A stretch of 64,000 nucleotides of DNA from Streptomyces sp. CB02959 (GCF_002803155.1 NZ_NNBP01000005.1:62001-126000); one strand, 5' to 3'; shown: positions 46,587-55,746, numbered from the stretch's first letter. Made by a program: numbers and translations. The notes: generated by a model from the sequence alone, not told the origin.

Positions 46587-47633
46587 CTAGGGGAGAGTAA
46601 CGACCGTCGCGGCGTACACGAGACCCGCCCCGAAGCCGATGACCAGCGCGGTGTCCCCGCTCTTGGCCTGTCCGGTCGCCAGCAGCCGCTCCATGGCGAG
46701 CGGAATCGAGGCGGCCGAGGTGTTGCCGGTGGTCTCCACGTCGCGGGCGACCATGACGCTCTCCGGCAGCTTCAGAGTCTTCACCATCGAGTCGATGATC
46801 CGCATGTTGGCCTGGTGCGGAATGAAGACGTCCAGGTCGTTCGGGCTGACTCCGGCCTCGTCCAGCGCCTGCTGGGCGACCTTCGCCATCTCGAACACCG
46901 CCCACCGGAAGACCGCTTGGCCCTCCTGGGTGATCGCGGGGTAGCGGATCGCCTCGAACGCGGGACGCTCCTCCGGGCCGTCGCCGCCGGGCGTCGGGGT
47001 GGTGCGGTACACGTCCCAGGAGAGGGTCTGCTTGATGGTGTCGGACTTGTCGCCCTCGGAGCCCCACACGGTCGGGCCGATCGCCGGCTCCTTGGCCGGG
47101 CCCACGATGACCGCGCCGGCGCCGTCGCCGAACAGGAAGGCCGTCGCGCGGTCCTCAAGGTCCGTCAGGTCCGAGAGCCGCTCGACGCCGATCACCAGGA
47201 CGTACTCGGCGGAGCCCTCGACGACCATCCCCTTGGCCAGGGTCAGCCCGTAACCGAAGCCGGCGCAGCCCGCGGAGATGTCGAACGCGGCCGGCTTGCC
47301 CGCGCCGATCAGGTGCGCGATCTCGGTCGCGATGGCCGGGGTCTGCTTGAAGTGCGAGACGGTGGAGACGACCACCGCGCCGATCTGCTCCGGCGTGATG
47401 CCGGCGTCCGCGATGGCCTTGCCGGACGCCTCGACCGCCATGGTCGCGACGGTCTCGTCGGGACCCGCCCAGTGGCGCGTGGAGATGCCCGACCGCGAAC
47501 GGATCCACTCGTCGGACGAGTCGATGTGCTTGAGGATCTCCTCGTTGGGCACGACACGGGTCGGGCGGTAGCCGCCGACACCCATGATCCGTGCGTACGG
47601 GGCGCCCTTGGAAGGCTTGATCTTCGAGGTCAT
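46587..47633 (-). CDS. fabH: beta-ketoacyl-ACP synthase III
   Basis: A 348-residue initiating ketosynthase that joins an acyl-CoA starter to malonyl-ACP. In Streptomyces FabH accepts branched starters and so sets branched fatty-acid content. The triad is visible: Cys in DISAGCAGFGYG, His in IPHQANMRIID, Asn in TTGNTSAASIP. The C-terminus VIGFGAGLVYAATVV is typical. The N-terminus carries 10 extra residues before ARIMGVGGYRPTR. Start ATG 47633 is 13 bases after the fabD stop. Confidence 0.95.
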   Translation of the reverse strand: MTSKIKPSKGAPYARIMGVGGYRPTRVVPNEEILKHIDSSDEWIRSRSGISTRHWAGPDETVATMAVEASGKAIADAGITPEQIGAVVVSTVSHFKQTPAIATEIAHLIGAGKPAAFDISAGCAGFGYGLTLAKGMVVEGSAEYVLVIGVERLSDLTDLEDRATAFLFGDGAGAVIVGPAKEPAIGPTVWGSEGDKSDTIKQTLSWDVYRTTPTPGGDGPEERPAFEAIRYPAITQEGQAVFRWAVFEMAKVAQQALDEAGVSPNDLDVFIPHQANMRIIDSMVKTLKLPESVMVARDVETTGNTSAASIPLAMERLLATGQAKSGDTALVIGFGAGLVYAATVVTLP

Positions 47634-47646
47634 GCGCTACGGACTC

Positions 47647-48609
47647 CTATTCGGCCGATGCTGCGGGAGCAGCGTCCGCTGCGGTGGCGATCAGTTCACG
47701 GGCCGCGTCGAGGTCGTCGGGCGTCTTCAGGGCGAGCGTCTTCACCCCGGGCAGCGCGCGCTTGGCCAGGCCGGTGAGGGTCCCGCCCGGAGCGGCCTCG
47801 ACGAGCGCGGTGGCGCCGAGCTCCTTGAAGGTCTCCATGCACTGGTCCCAGCGGACCGGGTTGGCCACCTGGCCGACCAGCCGCCGCACCACGTCCTGGC
47901 CGGAAGTGACCACCTGGCCATCCCTGTTGGAGACGTAGCGGATGCCCGGGTCGGCCGGCGACAGCTCGGTGACCGCGGCCTCCAGGGCCGAGACTGCGGG
48001 TGCCATGTGGTGAGTATGGAACGCGCCGGCCACCTTCAGCGGTACGACCCGGCGGGTGCCCTCCGGCTTGTCCTCCACCAGCGCGGCGATCTGCTCGGCG
48101 GTGCCGGCGGCGACGATCTGCCCGGCGCCGTTCACGTTCGCCGGGGTCAGGCCCAGCTTCTCCAGATGGGGCAGGACGACGTCCTCGTCGCCTCCCAGCA
48201 GCGCGGCCATGCCGGTCTCGGTGACCGCGGCGGCCTCGGCCATCGCCAGTCCGCGGCGGCGCACCAGGGTCATCGCCTCGGCGTCCGAGAGGGTGCCGGC
48301 CAGGGCCGCGGCGGCGAGCTCACCGACGCTGTGGCCGGCCGTCGCGCCGACCTGTGCGGCGAGGCCGTCGGAGGTCGGGAAGAGCTGCCGCGCGGAGATC
48401 AGGGAGGCCGCTACCAGCAGCGGCTGGGCCACCGCGGTGTCGCGGATCTCGTCTTCGGTGGCCTTGGTGCCGTAGTGGACGAGGTCCAGGTCGATGGCCG
48501 CGGACCATTCGCGAAGCTGGTCCTCGACCCCGGGGAGGTCGAGCCAGGGGATCAGGAAGCCGGGCGTCTGAGCGCCTTGGCCGGGAGCGACGAGTACGAG
48601 CACCCTCAC
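47647..48609 (-). CDS. fabD: malonyl-CoA:ACP malonyltransferase
   Basis: A 320-residue acyltransferase that loads malonate onto ACP. The Ser nucleophile lies in GHSVGELAAAALAG, the catalytic His in VAGAFHTHHMAPA, and the start VLVLVAPGQGAQTPGF is the family hallmark. GTG 48609 is chosen because the Val-Arg-Val-Leu reading begins the first beta strand; the frame continues upstream without similarity. It opens the fab gene set and follows the regulator gene by 83 bases. Streptomyces type II polyketide pathways can borrow this enzyme. Confidence 0.95.
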   Translation of the reverse strand: MRVLVLVAPGQGAQTPGFLIPWLDLPGVEDQLREWSAAIDLDLVHYGTKATEDEIRDTAVAQPLLVAASLISARQLFPTSDGLAAQVGATAGHSVGELAAAALAGTLSDAEAMTLVRRRGLAMAEAAAVTETGMAALLGGDEDVVLPHLEKLGLTPANVNGAGQIVAAGTAEQIAALVEDKPEGTRRVVPLKVAGAFHTHHMAPAVSALEAAVTELSPADPGIRYVSNRDGQVVTSGQDVVRRLVGQVANPVRWDQCMETFKELGATALVEAAPGGTLTGLAKRALPGVKTLALKTPDDLDAARELIATAADAAPAASAE

Positions 48610-48692
48610 ACTCTCTCTTGCGGGAGGTCCCGCCCGCCCGTGGGGACAGGGACGAAGAACCATCGGGGGAATTGTTGGTGTTCGACAAAAGT

Positions 48693-49877
48693 CTAGGGCT
48701 GGACCTCACCGTCAGCGAGGCGCCCCAGGATCAGTGCGATACGCAGCGTAAACGCGGAGCGCACATCGGACGGCGACCAGCCGGTGACGTCTGTCACACG
48801 TCGCAGCCGATAGCGCACGGTGTTGGGGTGGACGAACAGCATCCGGGCGGCGCCCTCCAGACTGCTCGCCTGCTCCAGATAGACGCTCAGCGTTTCCAAA
48901 AGCGCCGAACCGGCTTCCTCCAGCGGTCTGTAGATCTCCTCCACCAGCTGCTCCCGCGCGACCGGGTCCGAGGCCATCGCGCGCTCCGGCAGAAGATCGT
49001 CCGCGAGCACCGGCCGGGGGGCGTCCGGCCAGGCCGCGCAGGCCCGCAGTCCGGCGGCCGAGGCCTGCGCGGAGCGGGTCGCGGCGAGCAGGTCGGAGAC
49101 CACCGGGCCGGCCACCACCGGACCGGCGGCGAACGGCCCGATCAGCGCCTTGGCGGCCTTGAGCGGATTGTCCGAACCGCCCGCGATCACCACCAGCCGG
49201 CTGCCCAGCACGCCGGTCAGCACCTGGAGCTTGGCGTGCCGGGCGGCCCGCCGGATCGCCTCGACGGTCAGCTCGCTGTCGCCGTCCGGGGCGGTGCCCA
49301 GCACCACGCACACATGCTCCGGCGCGTTCCAGCCGAGGGCCGCGGCCCGGGAGACCGCGCCCTCGTCGGCCTCCCCGGAGAGCACCGCGTTGACCACCAG
49401 GGACTCCAGGCGGGCGTCCCACGCCCCGCGCGCCTCGGCGGCCTGCGCGTAGACCTGGGCGGTGGCGAAGGCGATCTCCCGGGCGTAGACCAGCAGCGCC
49501 TCGCGCAGCACGGACTCGTCGCCCGGCGCCGCGACCTCGTCGATCGCGGACTCCATGACCTCGATCGTGGTGCGGACCATCTCGACGGTCTGCCGCAGGG
49601 TGATCGCCCGGGTCAGTTCGCGCGGCGCCGTCCCGAAGACGTCGGTGCTGATCGCCTGCGGCGTCTCGGGATGGCGGAACCACTCGGTGAACGCGGCGAT
49701 ACCGGCCTGCGCCACCAGGCCGATCCAGGAACGGTTCTCCGGGGGCATCGCGCGGTACCACGGCAGCGTGGCGTCCATGCGGGAGATCGCAGCGGCCGCC
49801 AGTTTGCCGGAGGAGTTCTCCAGCCGCCGGAGGGTCGCGGAGTGCGGGTGCGCGTCGCGCGATGCGGGTTCAGACAC
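48693..49877 (-). CDS. fasR: PucR-type regulator of fatty-acid synthesis (FasR)
   Basis: A 394-residue regulator. The helical N-terminal region begins after MSEPASRDAHPHSATLRRLE. A degenerate cyclase-like middle part spans about 160-300 (VCVVLGTAPDGDSELTVEAI). The C-terminal PucR HTH is MLFVHPNTVRYRLRRVTDV at about 355. In Streptomyces coelicolor the gene immediately upstream of fabD encodes FasR, an activator of this operon; the same arrangement is seen here. GTG 49877 starts the gene, divergent from the pirin gene with 58 bases between. Confidence 0.92.
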   Translation of the reverse strand: MSEPASRDAHPHSATLRRLENSSGKLAAAAISRMDATLPWYRAMPPENRSWIGLVAQAGIAAFTEWFRHPETPQAISTDVFGTAPRELTRAITLRQTVEMVRTTIEVMESAIDEVAAPGDESVLREALLVYAREIAFATAQVYAQAAEARGAWDARLESLVVNAVLSGEADEGAVSRAAALGWNAPEHVCVVLGTAPDGDSELTVEAIRRAARHAKLQVLTGVLGSRLVVIAGGSDNPLKAAKALIGPFAAGPVVAGPVVSDLLAATRSAQASAAGLRACAAWPDAPRPVLADDLLPERAMASDPVAREQLVEEIYRPLEEAGSALLETLSVYLEQASSLEGAARMLFVHPNTVRYRLRRVTDVTGWSPSDVRSAFTLRIALILGRLADGEVQP

Positions 49878-49935
49878 GGGACCAAGCCTGCCCTATCGGG
49901 ATGAGGGGGTGGAGCGGTGGGGCTACGGTGGCCCG

Positions 49936-50607
49936 ATGATTCAGGTGCGCAGAGGCGCGGAACGCTATCGGGGCGGCGACGACGGCGCCGGCATCGAGTC
50001 GCTGCACGCGTTCTCCTTCGGTCCCCACTACGACCCGGACAACCTGCGTTTCGGCGCGCTGGTCGCCTGCAACGAGGAGCGCCTGGCGGCCGGCGCCGGG
50101 TTCGGCGAGCACCCGCACCGGGACACCGAGATCGTCACCTGGGTCGTCGAGGGCGAGCTGACCCACCGCGATTCGACGGGCCATGCCACGACCGTACGCC
50201 CGGGCGACCTCCAGCGGCTCAGCTCCGCGGGCGGGGTCCGGCACATCGAGCGCAACGACGGCCCGGCCCCCCTGCGCTTCGTCCAGATGTGGCTGACACC
50301 CCTCGCCCCCGGCGGCGAGCCGGAGTACGAGGTGGTGCGGCAGGTCGCCGACGGCACGCCGCACCCGCTGCCACGGGCCGGCGCCGCGCTGCGGGTGTGC
50401 CGCCTCGGAGCGGGCGGGCGCGCCGCCGTCCCCGGTGCCGCGCGGGTCTACGTCCACGTCGTACGGGGCGAGGTGCGGCTCGGCGCCGAGCGTCTGGAAG
50501 CCGGGGACGCGGCGCGGATCAGCGACGCGGAGGGGCTGGAGGTGGTGGCGCCGGCGGGGGCGGAGTGCCTGGTGTGGGAGATGGGGACGGAGCCGGTGTA
50601 CGGGTGA
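49936..50607 (+). CDS. pirin-family cupin protein
   Basis: A 223-residue two-domain cupin. The N-terminal cupin carries the metal-binding residues of pirins: GEHPHRDTEIVTWVVEGEL (His, His, Glu context) and HIERNDGPAPLRFVQMWL. Bacterial pirins act as quercetin dioxygenases or as regulators of central metabolism; the role here is unknown. The ATG at 49936 is 58 bases from the FasR start, so promoters overlap. It converges on the serine-hydrolase gene. Confidence 0.9.
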   Translation: MIQVRRGAERYRGGDDGAGIESLHAFSFGPHYDPDNLRFGALVACNEERLAAGAGFGEHPHRDTEIVTWVVEGELTHRDSTGHATTVRPGDLQRLSSAGGVRHIERNDGPAPLRFVQMWLTPLAPGGEPEYEVVRQVADGTPHPLPRAGAALRVCRLGAGGRAAVPGAARVYVHVVRGEVRLGAERLEAGDAARISDAEGLEVVAPAGAECLVWEMGTEPVYG

Positions 50608-50637
50608 GGCAGCGCGCCGGCTCCGGGGCGTACGGTT

Positions 50638-51459
50638 TCAGCCGTTGCCGGCGAGCTCGGCCAGGACGGCGTCGGTCAGCGCCGGCCACGCCTCGACGGC
50701 CCACGGGCCGAAGTTCCGGTCGGTCAGCGCGACGCAGGCCGCCCCGGCCGCCGGGTCCACCCACAGGAACGTCCCGGACTGCCCGAAGTGCCCGAAGGTG
50801 CGCGGCGAGGAGGCGGCGCCCGTCCAGTGCGGGGCCTTCCCGTCGCGGATCTCGAAGCCCAGGCCCCAGTCGTTGGGCTTCTGGTGGCCGTAGCCCGGCA
50901 GCACCCCGGTCAGCCCGGGGAAGACCACCTGGGTCGCCGCCGCGAGGGTCTCCGGCGCCAGCAGCCGCGGCGCCTGGAGTTCGGCCGCGAAGCGGACCAG
51001 GTCCGCGACGGTGGAGACGCCGTCCTTGGCCGGGGAGCCGGCCAGCTCGGTCGCGGTCATGCCCAGCGGCACCAGCACCGCCTCGTGCAGGTACTGGGGG
51101 AACGGGATGTCGGTGGCCTTGGCGAGGTGGTCGCCGAGCGCCTCGAAGCCGGCGTTGGAGTAGATCCGGCGGGTGCCCGGGGCGGCGACCTGGCGCGCCT
51201 CGTCGAACGCCAGCCCCGAGGTGTGGGCGAGCAGATGACGGACCGTGGAACCCTCCGGGCCGGCCGGCTCGTCCAGCTCGACGGCGCCCTCCTCGACGGC
51301 GAGCAGCGCGGCGTAGGCGGCCAGCGGCTTGGTGACGGACGCCAGCGGGAAGCGGTGCTCCAGCGGGCCGTGCGATCCGGCCACCGAGCCATCGGCCCGT
51401 ACGACGGCGGCCGCGGCGGTGGGCACCGGCCAGTTCTCGATCAACCCCAGGCTCTGCAT
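50638..51459 (-). CDS. serine hydrolase, beta-lactamase/D,D-peptidase-like family
   Basis: A 273-residue class C beta-lactamase-fold hydrolase. The active-site S-x-x-K is FPLASVTKPLAAYAAL at about residue 42. The Y-x-N is in RIYSNAGFEALGDHL, and the third motif is HFGQSGTFLWVDP, an HxG replacing KTG. No signal peptide is present, so it is probably a cytoplasmic esterase rather than a penicillin-binding enzyme. Start ATG 51459 (MQSLGLIENW). The MerR-type promoter lies just upstream but points the other way. Confidence 0.88.
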   Translation of the reverse strand: MQSLGLIENWPVPTAAAAVVRADGSVAGSHGPLEHRFPLASVTKPLAAYAALLAVEEGAVELDEPAGPEGSTVRHLLAHTSGLAFDEARQVAAPGTRRIYSNAGFEALGDHLAKATDIPFPQYLHEAVLVPLGMTATELAGSPAKDGVSTVADLVRFAAELQAPRLLAPETLAAATQVVFPGLTGVLPGYGHQKPNDWGLGFEIRDGKAPHWTGAASSPRTFGHFGQSGTFLWVDPAAGAACVALTDRNFGPWAVEAWPALTDAVLAELAGNG

Positions 51460-51524
51460 GGCCCCGAGCCTACGGGGTGCCCCCACGCCTTCAAATTCCG
51501 GTCAAGACTGCCCGCGGCCGGTGC

Positions 51525-51555
51525 TTGCCTGGAGTGCACTCCAACTCTTTAGCGT
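51525..51555 (+). promoter_or_regulatory. MerR-type promoter, copy 2
   Basis: TTGCCT at 51525-51530 and TAGCGT at 51550-51555 have a 19-base spacer. The palindrome TGGAGTGCACTCCA at 51530-51543 is identical to that at 43855. It drives the merR gene starting at 51650 after a leader of about 90 bases. Confidence 0.75.
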
Positions 51556-51649
51556 TGAGGACGTCGTAAGGCGCCCGGCGGAACGTCCGGCGGCGCCACG
51601 GCATCCGGGGCGGCGCGCGCACCGGGGACGACGAGGGGGAAGACGCGGC

Positions 51650-52162
51650 ATGACGGTGACGCAGAGCGAACCGGTGACCGGCGGCACGGTCGTGGCCGGC
51701 CTGCCGGAGACGGTGTGCCCCAGGCCGCGGCCGGCGACGGCCCGGGGCTGCGGGACCACCGGCGGCTATCCGCGGCCGGCCGGCCGCGACCGGTACACCA
51801 TCAGCGAGGTGGCCCAGCACACCGGTCTGAGCGCCCACACCCTGCGCTGGTACGAGCGGATCGGCCTGATGCCGCACGTGGACCGGACGCACACCGGGCA
51901 GCGCCGCTTCACCAACCGCGACCTGGACTGGCTGGACCTGGTCTCCAAGCTCCGGCTGACCGGGATGCCGGTCGCCGACATGGTCCGGTACGCGGAACTG
52001 GTGCGGGAGGGCGAGAGCACCTTCGCCGAGCGCGAGCAGCTGCTCACCAAGCACCGCGAGGACGTGCGGCGGCGGATCGCCGAACTGGAGAGCACGGCCG
52101 ACGTCCTCGACTACAAGCTCGGTATCTACGCCGACGCCCGGCGGGCGTCCGGGAGGGTCTGA
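51650..52162 (+). CDS. MerR-family transcriptional activator
   Basis: A 170-residue regulator. A 45-residue N-terminal extension with two Cys precedes the winged helix (YTISEVAQHTGLSAHTLRWY then RIGLMPHVDRTHTGQRRFTN). The dimerisation coiled coil ends the protein (EQLLTKHREDVRRRIAELES). The C-terminus lacks metal-binding Cys pairs, so a metal is unlikely; aldehyde or electrophile sensing as in NmlR/AdhR relatives fits the downstream aldo/keto reductase. Start ATG 51650 follows GAGGGGGA. Its promoter palindrome suggests autoregulation and control of the dehydrogenase gene at 43886. Confidence 0.9.
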   Translation: MTVTQSEPVTGGTVVAGLPETVCPRPRPATARGCGTTGGYPRPAGRDRYTISEVAQHTGLSAHTLRWYERIGLMPHVDRTHTGQRRFTNRDLDWLDLVSKLRLTGMPVADMVRYAELVREGESTFAEREQLLTKHREDVRRRIAELESTADVLDYKLGIYADARRASGRV

Positions 52163-52167
52163 AGTTC

Positions 52168-53190
52168 ATGGCGAACGACACGAAGATCGGCACTGTCCGG
52201 CTGGGCACCGAAGGCCCGCAGGTCGGTGTGCAGGGCCTCGGCTGCATGGGCATGAGCTGGGCCTACGGCCCCACCGAGGACCCCGGCGAGGCGCGGGCCA
52301 CCCTGGAGCGCGCACTGGAGCTGGGCGTCACGCTCTACGACACCGCCGACGTCTACGGCGACGGCGAGAACGAGAAGTTCATCGCGCCCTTCGTCCGGGC
52401 ACACCGCGAAGAGGTCGTGCTGGCGACCAAGTTCGCGCTGAGCAGCGACCCGGAGGACCCCTACAAGCGCACCATCCGCAATGACCGGCCGTACATCCGC
52501 CAGGCCGTCGAGGGCAGCCTGCAGCGGCTCGGCGTCGAGCAGATCGACCTCTACTACATGCACCGCCGCGACGTGGCCGTCCCCATCGAGGAGACGGTCG
52601 GCGCGATGGCCGAGCTGGTCGCCGAGGGCAAGGTGAAGTACCTGGGCCTGAGCGAGGTGACCGCCTCCGAACTGCGCGCCGCGCGCACCGTGCACCCGAT
52701 CGCCGCGGTCCAGTCCGAGTGGTCGCTCTTCAGCCGCGACGTCGAGGTGGGCGTGGTGGCGGCCGCCGCCGACCTCGGCGTGGCCCTCGTCCCCTACTCC
52801 CCGCTCGGCCGGGGCTTCCTCACCGGCTCCTTCGTCCGCGCCGACAAGGAACTGGCCGACGACGACTTCCGCCGCCAGCAGCCCCGCTTCACCGGCGACA
52901 ACGCGGCCGCCAACGCCGCCCTGCTGGAGCCGGTCCGCACCGTCGCCGACGCGCACGGCGCCACGCTCGGGCAGATCGCGCTGGCCTGGGTGCAGCAGCA
53001 GGCCGCCGTCCGCGGGCTGACGGTCGTCCCGATCCCCGGCACCCGCAGGCGCAGCCGGATCGAGGAGAACGCCGGCGCGACCCGGATCGAGCTGAGCGCG
53101 CAGGAGCTGGCGCTGCTGGAGCCGATCGCGGGCAAGGTGGCGGGCGACCGCTACGCCGACATGCGGTTCACGTCGGCCGGGCGGGAGTAG
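52168..53190 (+). CDS. aldo/keto reductase
   Basis: A 340-residue (alpha/beta)8 NADPH-dependent reductase of aldehydes. The catalytic tetrad is visible: Asp in LYDTADVYGDGEN, Tyr in that same stretch, Lys in VLATKFALSS, and His in DLYYMHRRD. The C-terminal VVPIPGTRRRSRIEENAGA binds the NADPH phosphate. It starts 5 bases after the merR stop, in one operon. The likely job is detoxifying reactive carbonyls under MerR control. A 15-bp-stem terminator follows. Confidence 0.94.
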   Translation: MANDTKIGTVRLGTEGPQVGVQGLGCMGMSWAYGPTEDPGEARATLERALELGVTLYDTADVYGDGENEKFIAPFVRAHREEVVLATKFALSSDPEDPYKRTIRNDRPYIRQAVEGSLQRLGVEQIDLYYMHRRDVAVPIEETVGAMAELVAEGKVKYLGLSEVTASELRAARTVHPIAAVQSEWSLFSRDVEVGVVAAAADLGVALVPYSPLGRGFLTGSFVRADKELADDDFRRQQPRFTGDNAAANAALLEPVRTVADAHGATLGQIALAWVQQQAAVRGLTVVPIPGTRRRSRIEENAGATRIELSAQELALLEPIAGKVAGDRYADMRFTSAGRE

Positions 53191-53204
53191 CCCCGCTCCG
53201 GCGG

Positions 53205-53259
53205 GGGCCTGCCCGGTGGATCACGGCCGGGCAGCGCCCCCGCACCACCGGGCAGGCCC
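53205..53259. terminator. bidirectional terminator, 15-bp perfect stem
   Basis: GGGCCTGCCCGGTGG at 53205-53219 pairs with CCACCGGGCAGGCCC at 53245-53259, with a 25-base loop. It lies between the convergent aldo/keto reductase and acyltransferase genes and touches the acyltransferase stop codon. Confidence 0.8.
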
Positions 53260-54524
53260 TACGCGTACCCCAGCGCGAACACCGCGAAGGCCGCCGCCAG
53301 CACCGCCGCGACCGCCCGCCGGCCCCGGCCGGCCCCCGTCCACGGTGCCTCGAAGCGGCGGGTCACCGAGCCGATGAGGACGAGCAGGGCGGCGAAGACC
53401 GGCAGCCACGCCAGCCGCGCCGCGAACCAGCCGAGCGTGTCCGGCACGGTGGTCAGGCCCGGTACGGCCCCCGCGAACGACGCCGGTACGGCCGCCGCGA
53501 GCATCGCCGTCTGGTGCCAGCACAGGATCGTCATCGCCGACAGGTTGATCACGACCACCGGCGCCCACAGGGCGGGCCGCCGCAGCAGCCGGGCCAGCCT
53601 GTCCCGGAGCAGCACCGCCGCCCCCGACTGGGCCGCGGCCAGCGCCAGGACCAGCAGCGACGGCGGGTGGGAGTTGGTCCGGTCCTGGCCGGGGACGCCC
53701 ACCATGCTCGCCGGGTAGTGGAAGTACAGCAGCAGCGCGGCGAACAGCGCGGCGCCGCCGCACAGCAGGCCCCAGGCGGTGCGCCGGCCCAGCCGCCGCT
53801 CGCCCCAGCAGACGCCGAGCTGGTAGGCGAACAGCCAACCGGGCAGCAGGTTGAGCAGGCTCAGCCAGGACGGCACGGCCGCGGCGAACGGCCCGTAGCG
53901 CAGGAAGTCCACGGCGGCGACCGACACCAGCAGCGGCACCGCGCTCCAGGCGCCCAGCTTCCGCGCGGCCGCGGCGCAGTACGGCGTGAGCGCGGTGAGC
54001 ACGGCGTAGATGCCGACGAACCACAGCGGTTGGATGACCAGCGTCGCGCCCGTGCGCAGCGTCGCGGTGGACACCCCCAGGTCGTGGAGCAGCGGGATCA
54101 GCACGGCCCAGACGGCGGTCACGCCCAGCACCGGGCGGCCCAGGCGGGCGACCCGGCCGCCCAGCCACCGGGCGGTGGAGCCGCCCCGTGCGGTGGTCCG
54201 CCGCAGGGACAGCACCGAGGAATGGCCGCCGACCAGGAAGAAGATGCCGAGCGTCTGGAGCAGCCAGCTCGCCGGGGCGAGGAAGCCGAGCGCGGTCAGC
54301 GGGCTGGCGTTGTGCAGCGTGCCGTCGGCGTCCCGGGCGAAGCCGCCCAGCAGCCAGTGCCCGGTGGGGACGGCGAGCAGGGCCAGGGCCCGGAGGCCGT
54401 CGATGGCCCGGTCGCGGTGGGCCGGGGTGCGGGCGTCGAGGGCGCGGACGGCGGTACGGGCCCGGGAGCGCAGGAGGGAGACGGGGTTCCCGGGGGGCGC
54501 TCCGGCGCTCGGCTCGGTGGTCAT
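53259..54524 (-). CDS. acyltransferase family 3 membrane protein
   Basis: A 421-residue polytopic protein with about ten helices, typical of acyltransferase family 3 (OafA/NodX-like), which O-acetylates surface sugars or antibiotics. The characteristic first-helix region is RDRAIDGLRALALLAVPTGH, with the catalytic His in PTGHWLL, and FFLVGGHSSVLSLRR follows. No periplasmic SGNH domain is attached. Start ATG 54524. It is 55 bases downstream of a DUF1023 hydrolase gene and probably in the same transcript. Confidence 0.87.
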   Translation of the reverse strand: MTTEPSAGAPPGNPVSLLRSRARTAVRALDARTPAHRDRAIDGLRALALLAVPTGHWLLGGFARDADGTLHNASPLTALGFLAPASWLLQTLGIFFLVGGHSSVLSLRRTTARGGSTARWLGGRVARLGRPVLGVTAVWAVLIPLLHDLGVSTATLRTGATLVIQPLWFVGIYAVLTALTPYCAAAARKLGAWSAVPLLVSVAAVDFLRYGPFAAAVPSWLSLLNLLPGWLFAYQLGVCWGERRLGRRTAWGLLCGGAALFAALLLYFHYPASMVGVPGQDRTNSHPPSLLVLALAAAQSGAAVLLRDRLARLLRRPALWAPVVVINLSAMTILCWHQTAMLAAAVPASFAGAVPGLTTVPDTLGWFAARLAWLPVFAALLVLIGSVTRRFEAPWTGAGRGRRAVAAVLAAAFAVFALGYA

Positions 54525-54579
54525 CTGGTGTCCTTCCAGGCGGGTGGGGGCGGGGGCCCGGCGGGCCCGGGTGTGCGGC

Positions 54580-55746
54580 CTAGCGCACGTCGCCGTAGCG
54601 CCCCAGCGCGATCGCGGCGAAGTTGCGGAGGGAGTCGGTGCCCGGGGCGAGGTAGCCGGTGTGGCCCTCGGCCCGTTCGGCGGGGACCCGGCGGGCGCCG
54701 AACGCCGGATCGGTGGGGTCCGCGCCGTGCCCCAGGCCCAGCAGCTCGACGTTCGGGACGTCGCCGATCCAGTCGGAGGCGTCCCGCGCCGCCCAGACCT
54801 GGGCCGTGGTGCGCAGTTCCGCTGCGTTGTCCCGGCGCATCCCGGGGGAGCCGAAGACCACCAGGTCGGCGAGGTCGCCTCGGCCGGTGTGCGGGGCGGC
54901 GAGTCCGCAGACCACCGATCCGTAGCTGTGGCACAGCAGCGCCGGGGCGGGCGCGCCGGTGGCGGCCAGACCGGACAGTAAGCGGGTCAGCCGGGGCGCG
55001 CCGGCCTCGGCGAGCCGGCCGGTCGCGGCGTCCGGCCCGAGGCCGACCGGGGTGGTGTACCCGACCCAGGCGATCACCGCGGTCCGCACGCCGGGCGCTT
55101 CGGCGGCCATCTGCCGGCGCAGCGAGGTGGCCATCCCGGTCGGCGTGCCGTACGGGTCGGTGGTGCGGTCGAACGTGGTCAGGTCGATGTCGGAGCCCGG
55201 CACGATCACCGCGACGCGCCGGGCGGTCGCCAAGTCGCCGTGGACTTCGGCCACTTGGCCGCGGCCGCGCGGGTCGAAGGCGAGGATCCGGCGGCCGGGT
55301 GCGAGCAGCGCGGTGTAGCGCCGGACCGCCTGCTCGGCCCGCCGGTGGTCCTGGAGGGTGCCGGCCGGGTCGGTGGCGCGGGCCGACTCCCGGTCCCGTT
55401 CCGCGCGCAGGGCACGGGCGTTGGCCGCGTACCGCAGGGCGATCGGCGCCCCGTCGAGGTTGCCGACGGTGAGCGGGTGCCGGGCGGCGAGCGCCCGTTG
55501 CCGGGCGTCGGTCAGCCCGGCGAAGAACCGGGCGACCTCGGCGGGGGAGGCGCTCGCCGGATCCGGCAGCCGGACCCCGAGCGTGTGGTCGGCGCGCCAG
55601 GCGGCGGCGCCGGGGGCCGGGCCGGTGACCGCGGTCTGCGTGGAACCGGCCGCCCAGCCGCCGGTCCCCGCGACGACGGCCAGCGCGAGGACGGCGGCGG
55701 CGAGCGTCCGCTTGCTGCGCCGGGCGGCGCTCCGCAGCACGGTCAT
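54580..55746 (-). CDS. exported DUF1023 alpha/beta hydrolase (paralogue 1)
   Basis: A 388-residue protein. A positively charged N-terminus and one hydrophobic helix (residues about 14-35, LAAAVLALAVVAGTGGWAAG) anchor or export it. The DUF1023 hydrolase domain has the nucleophile elbow LLCHSYGSVVCGLAA at about residue 270, DLVVFGSPGMR, and a late His in LGHGADPTDP. It is similar along its whole length to the protein at 59244-60458, so the two are duplicates. Substrate unknown. Start ATG 55746; the response-regulator gene is upstream with a 213-base gap containing a hairpin. Confidence 0.86.
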   Translation of the reverse strand: MTVLRSAARRSKRTLAAAVLALAVVAGTGGWAAGSTQTAVTGPAPGAAAWRADHTLGVRLPDPASASPAEVARFFAGLTDARQRALAARHPLTVGNLDGAPIALRYAANARALRAERDRESARATDPAGTLQDHRRAEQAVRRYTALLAPGRRILAFDPRGRGQVAEVHGDLATARRVAVIVPGSDIDLTTFDRTTDPYGTPTGMATSLRRQMAAEAPGVRTAVIAWVGYTTPVGLGPDAATGRLAEAGAPRLTRLLSGLAATGAPAPALLCHSYGSVVCGLAAPHTGRGDLADLVVFGSPGMRRDNAAELRTTAQVWAARDASDWIGDVPNVELLGLGHGADPTDPAFGARRVPAERAEGHTGYLAPGTDSLRNFAAIALGRYGDVR

